NCBI GenBank assembly: GCA_041399065.1
Contig: JAWKTN010000005.1
Coordinates: forward strand, 434,001 to 498,000
Direction of reading: 5' to 3'
DNA: 64,000 nt
Source of the DNA: JAGQPD01 sp020426865
GTDB taxonomy: Bacteria; Planctomycetota; Planctomycetia; Pirellulales; Pirellulaceae
Position numbers and translations under genes: made by a program. Each line of letters begins with the position of its first letter. Within the stretch, counting starts at the first letter, position 1. Under the pieces are notes generated by a model. That model saw only the letters and a program-made list of their open reading frames with translations. It was not told where the DNA came from and ran no database searches. Of this stretch, positions 9,593 through 22,100 are shown piece after piece.

Positions 9593-12500
9593 CTAACTTT
9601 GGCCTCCCAGCCAGACCTTCGTGATATCACTGGCCAACTCATCGCCCACCACATCCTGCCGGTGCTGCTCGATCGCCGGGCGTCGCCGGGCGACAGATCG
9701 CTCACCTCCCCGACCGCTCCACGCATCGGCAAACGCCTCATCCACCGCGGCGGCCGTCCGCACCCGCGCTACCGGCGGCCGAATACTATACATACGTACA
9801 CTATTCTGATGATGACTGACGACGACCGCGTCGGGGGTCACCAAAGGGGTGCTGGTGTTTTGGGCCGGGTCATCCTGGGCGACCATTGCGGCGAGGTCGG
9901 AGACGGGGGTGATCGAGCCGACGGAACTGGCAGCGGCGGCACTGACGGGGAGGCGGTTGATGATTTGGACGACGTCGAGGGGCGTGACAAAACCATCGCC
10001 ATTGACATCCCAGAAGCGGCCGGGATTGGTATCGGTTCGGGGGATGGGGAGGCGGCCGGTTTCATCGGCGGTATTGCCGGAGCCGAGGGCGATACGATCG
10101 AGTTCGTTGATGATGGAGACGACATCGACGGTACCCATGGCGCCATCGCCATTGACATCGAAGCGATCGGCCGGATTTTGCCAGGGGTTGGCCTGGATCG
10201 AGATCACATAATCTTCGACTTCGCCGTCGGCGGCTGGTCCGACGGGGAGTGCCACGCCACTGCTACTGAAGCGGAAGCGAGCGGCGGTTTCGCCGATCGC
10301 CGCATTGGCGGGGACGCTCGGCAGGTTCAAGGCGTTGGCGCCTGCTGCAAGAGACTGGCCAACAAAAATCTTTTCGCCCGGATCATTCCAATCGCCATCG
10401 GCATTGAAGTCGATCCAGGCGTCGAGCAACCCGGCCGCTGAGGCAGTAACAGTGAAGTCGACGGAGACACCCGGCAGCAATACCGAGTCAAACGCGACAC
10501 CATCGTCATCGGAATCCGCCGTGGCGCCGGCACTCGGCTTCCCATCCGATTCCAGCGACACTCCTGCCCCGAGGTAGAATCCCTCGACAAACGTATGACG
10601 CGCGCCGTTTGAACTCAGGAGCGTGGGGTACAGTGGATCCGGAGCATCTCCAAAGTCGAGCCCTTCACCCAGGGTAATCGTAAATTGCGTCAATCCACTG
10701 GGACGATTGGGTCGCAGCGAATTGTCTGCGAAGTCCGCAATGCCGGTGTCAGCACTATTGTCAAGTGTGATCAGGTAGGTAGCTCCTTCGCGCCAGATGC
10801 CCGCTAAAGGAATGAGACGAATCGTGTCATTCGTGGGATCGTAGCGGAACCGGTAATCCACCCCCTCGACCAAATCGACACCATCACGATTCACCGTAAC
10901 TTGACCACCGTTGATACGAGCATCATCGGCGCCCACGCCCTGACTATTCGGGAAAGTCCCATCGGACAACTGAATCTCAAATGACGACAGCGAAACCCCA
11001 AATAGAGCAACTGACGTGGCAGACGTATCACGATCACGCCCCAGCGTATCATTATCGATTGGGTTCAGCAGGACAGCAGCAGGCCCGATAAAGTCGGCAC
11101 GGTCTAACGCCCCACGGTCTTTGAACACATTCTCGCCCAAACCGTTGGGAGGTTCCACTGACGGATCGTCGACCCGCAACTGGCCGCGTTGATCGATTCC
11201 GGGCGCTAAGATCGGTGACGGTGCAATTCCGATCGCTCCGGTAACCGTCGCCAGTCCGTCTCGTTCTTCCAGGCTGTCAACGGAACTATCAATGGCGACC
11301 GAACCGGCAGCCAGGAGGAAGTTACCGTTGGCTGGATCGACGAATAGTGGTTGATTGTTCGTCAATTCGATCACAAAATCCCCCGGATCGATCTGGACGG
11401 TGTCGTCCAGATTACCCTGGAAGATACTTCCTCCCAGAACCGAGGGTCGGGTCGCATTGAAGAAGCTGAGTTGACGGTCAACATCGTCGATTCCGGGCGT
11501 ACTAATCCAAGTATTGCGAATCAATGGCTCGTCTGTCGACGTCGTATCGGCCTCGACCCCCACGGCAAAGTTGGCGATGATGTTATTCAACATCGTGGGA
11601 CTCGCATTGTCTTCGACGAGAATGCCGACGTCGCCGACCCCGGTCCCTTCCACTAGCGAGCCACCGCGCCCAAACAACGTGTTATTTACAATCCGCACGA
11701 AGGGGACCGAGCCTTGCTGTGCAACTTGCCGCGTAACGGGCGGGGCACCACCAGTAAAACCGTCATCGGGGAAGATGAAATCGAATTCCCCGCCGACTGG
11801 CAATGGAACCTGCGGCAGATAGATGGGCTCCTCTGGCAAGAGGACATCACCTTCAGGCACGTTTTCGCCACGTAGTTCCACGGTAGCGGTCGTTGCTGCC
11901 AGGCGGGCGGCACCTTCGATGAAGAAACTGTTGTCTTCACCACGGTAAATGGTTACGTCCAGACGCGTGGTCTGAATGACGTTGATGATCTCGGTCGCTA
12001 CGTTGAAGTCCAGCGTGGGACGCTCGTCAGGGAATCCCACATCGTTCGGGCGATCGCAGTCAAATCGAATCCGGTTGGCACCGTCGCGTATCGTTCCGTC
12101 GCTGTCCCATTCGAAGAGCTCACCGTGGCCGCTATTGTCCCAGATCGTGAAATTCTGTCCGTCCCACCGTTCGCAGCTATCGGGAAAGGCGGTGTCGATG
12201 GTGTCCAGGTCGTACGTGTACATGACATAGCCATTGGGATCCCCCGAGACATGAATTCCGCCTTCAAGTCCGCCGGAAATTACATTGTTTTTGATGGTAA
12301 TGCCGGGGATCAGACGCTCTTTATTCAATTCCACCAGGCTGGCAGCCGGCCCCGATTGCGGTACGTAGTCACCCGTATTCTGTTGCGAATGAGCATCCTG
12401 TAATTCGTACAGGTACGTCGGCAGGTCACGGAGCCCGTCCTCGACGACTATTCCAAATTCCTTAGAATTCGTGAAGGCGCTGTTGCCAATGATGATTTGA

Positions 12501-15500
12501 CCTTGTTGCCTTTGCCGATTGCGATCGGACAGAGAGGCGTTCTGCGTATCGAAGCCATCCTCGGGTATCGCGACGGTACGTATTTCCATTTGGTACCGAC
12601 CGCTGAGGATTTGATTGGAGGGAATTGTCGGATCGATTTCGTAGATATCATCCGCGAAAGGGGCAAACCGCACTCGCTCACCACGTCCCTGCAAACCGTT
12701 AATAACCGGCTCGCGCAAAACAAACGCACCATCGAGAGCTCTGGGGCGCATGGCGACCGAAGAAACGGCAACGTAGTACGTTCCATCAAATAATCCAGTC
12801 GGGAGCGTTATCGGACCAATGAAGGGATCTTGGGTCCCAACACTTCCTCGGGAAAGATCAGTCAAACTCGAACCGCTTCCGGCGGCGGGGCGATCCAAGG
12901 CGACGTTCGAGCCATTGCTGTAGTAGATGAGAGTCCCGAAGGAATCGAAGATGCCAACTGCCAGGTTGGGCCCCGCAAGACCGTCCGCGTAATCGATATC
13001 CAACACCAAACCAACATCGGGATCCGATGCCGTGCTGCTAAGGCCAATGTAACTCAAATCGAAACTATACCAATCCACATCGAGCGCGTTGGTCACATAT
13101 CCGAAGACAGACGTGGCGCCTTGCTCGGTGGCGAGTACGTTCCCCAGATACTGGTCCTGAATTCGCACCGGCGTGTCCGCTTCGGAGAACACGAAGACCG
13201 GTGGATCGTCATCGGTGTAGTAGGAATTCACTTCGACGCGCAGGTCGTTAAACGTACCGGTCTCCACGTGTTCGGCGGCCAACGGCGATTGAATGGGAGG
13301 TCCGACCACCGTCGCACCTCGCGACGCATACCGGACGTCGGCGAAATCAACCGTCGACCCGGCGATTTCGTCTAGGGCTCCAATTCGCAGACCGAGTTGG
13401 TAGGCACCGAACGTGACGCCTCCGGTTAGGTTCGACAAATCGGGGCTGCTGCTTCGTACACGTACGTGGTACGTATTGACGCTGTCGGTCGGTCCGGGCA
13501 AAACAACGCGGAATCCGGCGTCCTTGGCGTTAATCGAGTAGAAATCGGTGCCGCCAAACGGCTGCGGATCGAGGATTCCATCGAACGTTGCACCGTCGGC
13601 CGAGTCATCGGATACTGCCACAACTGTGCCATTGGCATCGATCACCTCAACGACCGAATCGAATGCGAAACGGGTACGGTCGATATCGAACCAGACTTCG
13701 GTGCCCGCGATCCCGTCGAACGAATAGACATCCACGTCCGACGGTGATGCGATGGCACCGTGGACATCAAAGCCCAGGCGCAAATTATCGTCACCTGACT
13801 TCTCATCCGGCGCCAGTCCGCCTAGGAACTGTCCCGTATCCGGCGTTCCATTGGTATCGGAAGAGAACTCACCGCTCGATTCGCGTTCCGTGACGGTGGC
13901 GACGTTTCGGTCGTGGCTGTACAACTCAAACCTCAGCCCGGCCCAATCGCCTGGCCGTCCCCCTCCCACAACGTCCCAGCCAATCAAATCAAAAGCGATC
14001 CGATCCTGCTCGGTCAAATCGTCAATGTCGCCACTAGCGGCCGGATTCATCAAACCAATACGGACTGGCGTATCTTTCCAATGACTTGCCTGATTGCCGT
14101 CACCGTTCACATCTCCAGTCGAAAACGGGATGTCTCCCTTCGTAACACCTTCTACGTACGGCAACTGCTCTCGACTGTCGTATTCGCCGCCGTCATAAAA
14201 CACCTGCCGCTCAACTCGGGGATTCAAAATCCGCGTGGCATTGGTGAAGTCTAACCGCCCAGCTCCTGGCTCCAAACGGAACATATCCAGCGGCCTCATC
14301 TCGATGTCGCGATTCGTACCGCCACTCTCGAGCAGTCCATCCACGGTATCGACGGCACTGACAAAGCCTAACGCATGACCAATTTCGTGCAGCAACGTAC
14401 CGATGAAATCGACTCGATAGGCGGCAATACCATCAGCCCGCTCCCAATCAAAGATGTCGTTGGTCAGGTCGGCATCGAACCAGTCGATCGTATCGTAGAG
14501 CCCCGTCAGTTCGAACACATCGTTGTTGATCGCGATGCGGCCGTCACGGAATTCTTCGGGGTCATACGCCGAAACAACAGCACTGCTGCCGACCGACAGC
14601 CCCAACGCCTTGGCATTGGCACGGGTCAACGAGACATCATCGGCGAGGGTGAATGGATTGAGCGGGTTTTGAGGCAACTCTACGACCAACTCGGCCTTCG
14701 TCGGCAGCTGATTTACAATTGCTTCATGCGGCCCAGCATCGCGAATCATGGCACTCCGCACTGCACTGTAGTCCGCCGAAACGAACTCGGACGCGGCGAA
14801 TGCGAGGGTATCGGCGCCCATTTCCTCGAACTCGACATCCAAGGTCACGGTGATCGGGTCTTGCAGTTCCTGCTCCCACATCCGGGCGGCGAACTCAACG
14901 GCTTCGATAAAGGCCGGGATCCCAGCAATCTGCGGACCAAAATTGAGATCGATATGAAACTCATTGGTACGCTCTGGGCGCCCTCCGTTGTTTGTGTCGG
15001 TTTGCAGATTGCCTTGGCGGTCCTGCCCGGCACCCACGGTGTCGTCCGCCAACGACGTCATGACGACCGGTGCCCCTGGTTGTCCAACGATTTGCAGGCG
15101 CCCGCCGATGAAATCATCAATTCCCATCGGGACACCCGTCGCCGTCAAACCGGAGAATTCGCCCGACAATTTTACGACAAGGCTTCGGCCGGGTGCACTT
15201 TCCAGACGAAGTCCGCCGTACGTATGAAAATTCGGAACGTAGATGGTATCACGCAGGACATGCACGATTTCGGCGTCGTCCCACACCGATTCAGTTGTCA
15301 ACGTCCCGCCGCGAACCTCCATTCCGTTGATCGCATTCCCATCAAGAACATTGTTACGAACCAGAGGTCCTTGATTACCGGAATAGCCGGAAAAAACGTC
15401 GATGCTTCCGGTATAGCGACCTGAATCTCGAACCAATTGACTGTTCAAGGCATTGGCGTTGACCGAGATCACCGGCCCGTCATTACCGACAAACATATTG

Positions 15501-18500
15501 CCGACGATTACGGGCTGAGCACCTCGCACGAAGATCGTTGCGTCGGCATTGCTACCCCGTCCGAATCGATCTTCCGGTGCCAAGCCCCCAACACCAACCG
15601 CATTGTTTTCGAACAGTGAATTGGTGACTCGAGCTTCTGCTTGATGAATCTCAATGGCGTTCAAGCCGGCAAAATTACCTTGCAGACCGACAAGACCTCC
15701 GCCGAACGCGACCACGGCATGGTCGACACTCAGCTGTGACACATGGCCAGCCACGATGCCCCCCCAGTCCCCAGCGTTCGGCGACGTTTGGCTGGCATCG
15801 TTATTGGTATCAAACGTGCCACCCGCTCCAAATCGATCGTCATTGACGGAAGTAAAGACGATCGGACGATCCGCCGTCCCCTCTGCCAGCAACGTGGCGC
15901 TGATGCCGACATCAATAAAGCCGTCCTGCAACTTCACGACAACGCCTGGATCGATCACGAGGCTTGCATCCAACCGGGCGTCAAATATGTTTTGCGTCGC
16001 GGTCTCAATCGCACCACCAGGTGTCCCCTTAATGAGCAATTGGCTGGCCACGATGTGTGGAATATCGATATCGTCCCACCGTCCGCTCACGGTCATCGGT
16101 TGTGTATTCTGACCGGCTAGAGTCGATATCCGCACGAAGAGCGCATTGAGCGAGTTCCCCATTAGGATATTTCCGTGAATCTCGGGCCCGATACGATCGT
16201 AGTCAGACGTGAATCGTACTGTCTGGAATTGCGGCGAATGGAAATTCGTTTCCCAAAAACTGTTTGGATTGGCCGATATGGCCGCGTCAGCACTCTGGGA
16301 GATTTCATTAAAGGTGATCGTCGGACGAGCATCGGTCAAGTGAATCGGCGTGATCACGCGGGAAACCGACTCCACGACCACATTCCCGCCACCGTATCGC
16401 ATGTCGGCGTGATTCACGTAATTCAAGAAGATCCCGTCATCTTCATAAACAGTTCGGCCCGACGCACGATCCTGATCGGCACGGAAGATGATCCCACCCC
16501 AGTCACCCTGGTCTGGCGTAGTCACGGACGTGCTAGTGTCCGCACCGATTGACTCGTCGTCACGCGACGTGAAGTAGACGTTCCGAGACGGTGTCCCTAA
16601 CACCTGCAAAGTTGCTCCACTGCGGTCTAACGTCGGCGACGAACTGCCCACGGTAATTACGCTGCGGCCCATCTTAAACACAGCACCTGCGTCAATCATT
16701 AATGCCACGTCACGTGGCACGCTCAATGTTACCCCGTCGGGCAGCGCGGAACCAAAGGAAGTAAATCCGATCTGGTAAGCAAGGTTGTCACCTACCGTGT
16801 CGATGTTCCCATCGGCCCCCCCATTGCCAACTACGCGGACAACGTCCCCCGGCCCTGCATTCTGTATCGCCGTTGCCAGATTTCGATAAGGCGCCGCCAA
16901 CGTCCCGGTACTGGCGCCAGTAAACGCCTTGTCGACGTAGACCGTGTCAGACGATGATGCAGCTCGGAACCAATAATTGTAGACGCCACCAGCAATACCA
17001 TCGGCGTCACCGTCCAACAACACACCAGTTGAATCAACGATCGACCGATTTACGCTCGGACGAAAATCCAAACGTAATTGATAGGCTCCCTGACTCGTAC
17101 CCCCAAATCCACTGTTCGCAATGTTCGGGTCGTAGTCGTCGTTACCCGAAGCTGAGACAGCAACATAGTAAACACCTGGTTGGAGGTTCAACTGGATCCG
17201 AGAATCTTCGCTGAAGTAATCGTCATTCTGGGCAATCAGTGTTCGCGACCCCGTTGTCGTCTCACGGTACAGTCGGACGTAGGTGTCCAATGAACTGCTG
17301 TTGGCCAAGCGTTCGGCGAATGTCTCGGCCGTAAATAGTCCGCTTTCATTGACCACAAACCGGTACATGTCAATGTCGACACTCTCAGGCCGGTGGAGAT
17401 ATTGGCCGTGAACAATATCGTTGTCACCCGGAAATACCGGCTCCGCTGCCGGGGACGGATTCTCAAACGTGTCAAAGAAAAAGCTGGGGTTCGACCCCAT
17501 GATTGTACCCGGGGGCAAATCAAATGTCTCACCAAGCCCCAACAGGTGGCCGATCTGACGCATTGCCTCCTGGAACCAGTTCTGCCCAAAGGCGTCTTCC
17601 CAAGTCTCCGCTGCATCTAAAATCGCCGTAGGACCGATTCCGGGTGACTCACCCGCTAACGCTGCTAAACCGAACGGTCCCACCGCAACTGTCGGATCAA
17701 TCGCTCGCATATCCCCCGTGACAATCGTAAATCCATCCGTCGCCGTCTCGGTGAACTGCACCCCCAGGTAATATCCATACAGCTCGAAGATCGATCGCGC
17801 AAGTTCCTTCTGCCGCTCCGTTATCAGATTCAATAGGGTATTACCGAGAGGATCAACTCCATACTCTGCCTGAAAATTATAACTAAGCTCGGTGATGCCC
17901 GTGATCGGATCGGCGCCATCATCTGCTACGTGCCGCTGCGAGTCCACAGACACGTCGCGATGCCCCGGATCCTGATTGGAACCCGGCATCACTACCGCCA
18001 ATGAGACCGGGTCAATCGTCGAGCCAATAATGCGACTCTGCCCATCCAACGTTCCGGCAATCGCACTGGCAGTGCTAAACGTACTGCCCGGCTCGTTCCC
18101 CACATTCACGACCAAGGGGGCGCTAGGTGCCGCCTCATCCGTACCGATCCGCAAACGATATGTTCCTGCCCTGACGACAGCGACTCAATGTTGCTCGCGA
18201 ATCGCAACACCGCCGAATCGGTCGCCGCGTTGTAACTGACCGACACCGGACGATGTATCACATCGTCCGTGTTGGTCACCGTGTCATTGGTAAAAATCAA
18301 CTCGTAAAATGCCGGGTTTTGTGCCGTATTCGTGTCCAAATCGTCATTGTTGAAGTAGACAATAATCTGATCTCGTGCCTGCTGCAAAGCACCCGTCGCC
18401 GCATTGCGCGTGATCGGTTGCGGCACCACGGCCACCACCTGCGCCCCCAAATCCAACTCAAATCGCGTCGTTGTATTCACGCCGTCGTTGTAGCGCTCGC

Positions 18501-18978
18501 TACGCGTATTACGCAGCGCGTTGGACCCGGCACCCAAAATCTGAATCTGGTACACGTCGTCCGGCAAGTTCTCGGCGAATCGCACGATCACTTCATTGCC
18601 GGTATCCGCCACATCGATGTAACCTGGCGTCACCGTTATGTCATCGCCGTCTCCAAACACGCCATCAAAATTGCTGCGCGTGATCTGGATTGCGCCCAGC
18701 GTATCCGCGTCAATTGTCTGGCCATCATTGAATTGGAACGTCAATTCTCGCGGCGCGATGTTGCGGACCTCGCCATTGGAATATGGCAATCCATTGTTGG
18801 GGGTGATGGCAATCAACTGCGGTCCGACCGCCAGCAGATTGCGTGTCTCCAGCGACTCCATCTGCAGCGTGGTGCGTGCGCTGTGCTGTGCGGCTGACGG
18901 ACGTTGACGACGACGGCGGCCCAACGCCTTACCGAGCGAATTGTGCAGCGTGCGCTTTGAGGAACGACGGGCTGTCAT
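9593..18978 (-). CDS. Giant secreted protein B: paralogue of A, with degenerate zincin, inserted metalloprotease domain, GEVED and dockerins; one frameshift
   Basis: Two overlapping minus-strand frames (18978 to about 18170, then 18154 to 9593) join into one protein of about 3,128 residues if one G is restored in the run at 18169-18171. The paralogue A continues through this point as GNGAGTFRLRIGT; here SSG(A)GTYRLRIGTDE is recovered. The ATG at 18978 has GGGAGG ten bases upstream; an in-frame TTG at 18996 is less likely. Order of parts: LESRxLLA-type element (LETRNLLAVGP); a zincin region whose motif has decayed to RQIGHLLGLGE (codons near 17560); pre-peptidase-type and beta-helix segments; an intact HEIGHALGF zinc-protease domain near 14390-14360 that is absent from A; more beta-helix; a GEVED domain ending DGEVEDY (about 10655-10200); two dockerin-like calcium loops (DVNGDGAMGTVD, DVNGDGFVTPLD); and a basic tail. 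Predicted extracellular. Whether the frameshift is real or a sequencing error cannot be told here. Confidence 0.85.
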
Positions 18979-19169
18979 GTGCAAATTGCCTCCCAAGAAT
19001 CTTGCCGCGCACGGCCAGCGCAGTGAATCGCTGACCGATCGGATGGCATGAAGTCTGGCATTTCCCTGCTAGTACTTGTGTGAATTACGGATGTTGGTCT
19101 TCGCTTCGTGTGATTCCGCCTTTACCGCCGTGCCGTACGGTCCCTGCCGAATCGCTTATGGGCCCGTCG

Positions 19170-22100
19170 CTAAGCGTCACCCTGCCGCCACGCGTCAGCG
19201 ACGTCGGCCGCCAGATCGTCCCACTGATTGTCCCAGTTGGCCAAATCGTCACTGCCGGCAGCTTCATCCGCCGATTGACCTACGACTCGCCATACATAAC
19301 GGTCCTTCTGCACCGCACTCTCCGTAGCTCGGCTGCTCCCAGCCGACGGGGCCCATGTGACAAACGTCCGGTTCGCACTCTGGGCAAACGCGCGTGCCAT
19401 GAACGATGCTTGACCAGGAAGCACAATCTGGCGACCGGATCGCTGAACCGTCGGGGCCGTCGTAAACGCCGACACCGCCTGTCCGGCCGTGTCCGACTGC
19501 GCAACCTGCAACGCACCTGAGGCACCTGCACCGTTGGAGACAACTTCCATGGTCGTCGACTGAGCGGCCGCGCCGCTCTCAACCGCCACGTCCGTCAGCG
19601 ACGTCGCCTCGACATTGGCGGGTGTGCCGTTGGTGGTCGCATTGGCTGCCGCCAAACGATCCAGCTCGTTGATAATCAACAACACGTCCAAGGCCGTCAG
19701 CATATGATCGGCGTTCACGTCCACTGGCAGTTTCGGCAACGGATTGCCTAACGTGTCGTCGCTGACCGGCGCGATTCCCGTCTTCACAGGAACGCTCGGC
19801 AAGACGCGTGCACCATGGGCGTCCATTTCGCCGATCACAATGATCGCGTCAATCGGAGACACAAATCCGTCGCCGTTGACGTCCAACGGATTGCTCACCC
19901 GAGTGAACGTAGCCGGCACGGGGGCCGCATCGATGGTCACCGTGACGGAATCGAACACGATCCGATCGTTGGGAACCGCCTGGGTCAGGCCAAAGAGTCC
20001 CGTCTCATGCAGCGGCAGCACGTCGGCCGGATCGCCGGTAAAGTCGACGTCCCCCGCCCCGGTGGCGACAAAGTCGACACGGAACAATTCGACCGGCGCC
20101 GGGGCCGAGACCATCGTCGTGCTGGTCGAAAACGCCCCAGCTTCGTCGATCACCCCGGGCGATGCCGTGCTGACACTTTGGAACCGTGAATAATCGACAT
20201 CGTTGAATGTAAACGAACCGGCGTCGATTTGCACCGCGCCCGTACCGCCATACAGCACATCCAGATACGCCGACGCGACAAGTTTCGGATCGTCGCGCAA
20301 GTCCTCGGTCGAGACGACCAACGTGATCGTGTCACCGACGGTAATCGAGCCTGTCAGCGGATTCCCCTGATCGTCCAGCAACTGCAGATGATATTGAACC
20401 AAATCTGGCAGTGCGTTGACCGTGACGGTGACCGACGCCTGATCGGTCCCACCATTGTTGTCGCTGATCGTGTAGGTGAACGTTTCATTGCCGATGAATC
20501 CGGGAGCAGGCGTGTAGACCAGCGACGAGCCATCGGGGGCGATATCGACGGCTCCACCCTGATCGGGAGTGCCAACCGCGATAATCTCCAGCGACTCGCC
20601 AGCGTCAGGTGCAAACGTATCGTTAGCCAGCACATTCAGCAGATTGTCTTGGGTACCCTCGTCCACCGACACCGTATCGTTATTCGCCGTTGGATCGTCG
20701 TTGACCGGTGTCACGGTAACCGTGACGGTGGCGCTCGTCGGCCCGCCCGTCACGCCACTTACCGAATAGGTAAATGTTTCGGTGCCATTGAAATTCGCCG
20801 CGGGTTGGTAGGTGACGCTCAGTCCGTCACCGGCGATGGTGAGCGTACCACCCTGCGACGGCGGGGTCACGGACGTGATGGTGGGCGGAGCCTGATCACC
20901 AGCATCGTTGGCCAGAACATCCAATACGGTCGGTCCGGTGTCTTCTACGAGCGTAAAGCTATCGGGTTGTGCCCCGAAATTGACGATCGGCAAGGTGACG
21001 GTGCCGAACGAGATATCAGTGTCGGCAATCGCTTGATCGCTCCCTTGCAACGTGACGGCATTGACCGGCAGATCCGATTCATTGCTGGAAAATACCGCAT
21101 CGCCCGTGTTGATCGCGCGCATCGGGACGCGGAAGAGGAGGACCGGATTGCCGTTGGCACCGGCGCTTGTTTGTGCGACGGCACCAGCTTCGTCGAGCAA
21201 CCCAACGGTTGCCATGCCGGCCTTCTGGGCAAAGTTGAAGGCGGCCGAATTGAAGATCACCGGTCCGTCGACTTGCACCAGACCCGAATCGTAGAGCACA
21301 TCCAGGTAGGCGGAAATGACGCCCTGCGGAATGGCCCGCAGATCCTCGACAAACACCCGCAATTCAAACGTGTCATTCAATTCGATTTGCGTCAGCTCGA
21401 CGCCCGATCCATCGGTGGCGGTTAAGATGAAACTGACCAAATCAGGCAGATCAGCGACGGTAATGTTGACGGTGGCATCAGCCGTTCCGCCGCTGCTGTC
21501 GGTAACGGTGTACACAAAGCTGTCAGGGCCAGCATACCCAGCCGGTGGCGTGTATCGCAGCGACGACCCGCCGCCGATGATCGAAACGCTGCCACCGTTG
21601 GTGGTCGGTCCGACTTGCGTGATCGCCAGCGTTTCGCCCGCATCGGGCGCGACACTATCATTCTCGAGAACATCGAGTGCGTTGTCGACACTGTCGATGC
21701 CCACCGAAAACGTGTCATTCGTTGCTGTGGGCGGATCATTGACGGCCGTCACGTTGACGCTGACCGTGGCATCCAACCGGCCACCCAAGCCATCCTCGAC
21801 GGTATACACGAACGTATACGTACCGTTAAAATCGGGATTCGGTGTGAACTCAATTCCCCCTGAACCAATGTCGATCGTGGCGCCTACATTGACCGTAGCC
21901 AGGCCGGTAATTGTCAGCGTACCACCACCGGGCCCCAGGGCGTCGTTAGCCAGGACATCCAAAATGGTCGTACCGCTGTCTTCCGCGACGGTGAACGCGT
22001 CGTTTTGAGCGCTAAGTCCGGTGTCCCCTTCTTGCGGGATCGTGACGGCGTAGTCTTCGACTTCGCCACCAAACGCCGCCCCTTTGTAAGACATTCCCTT

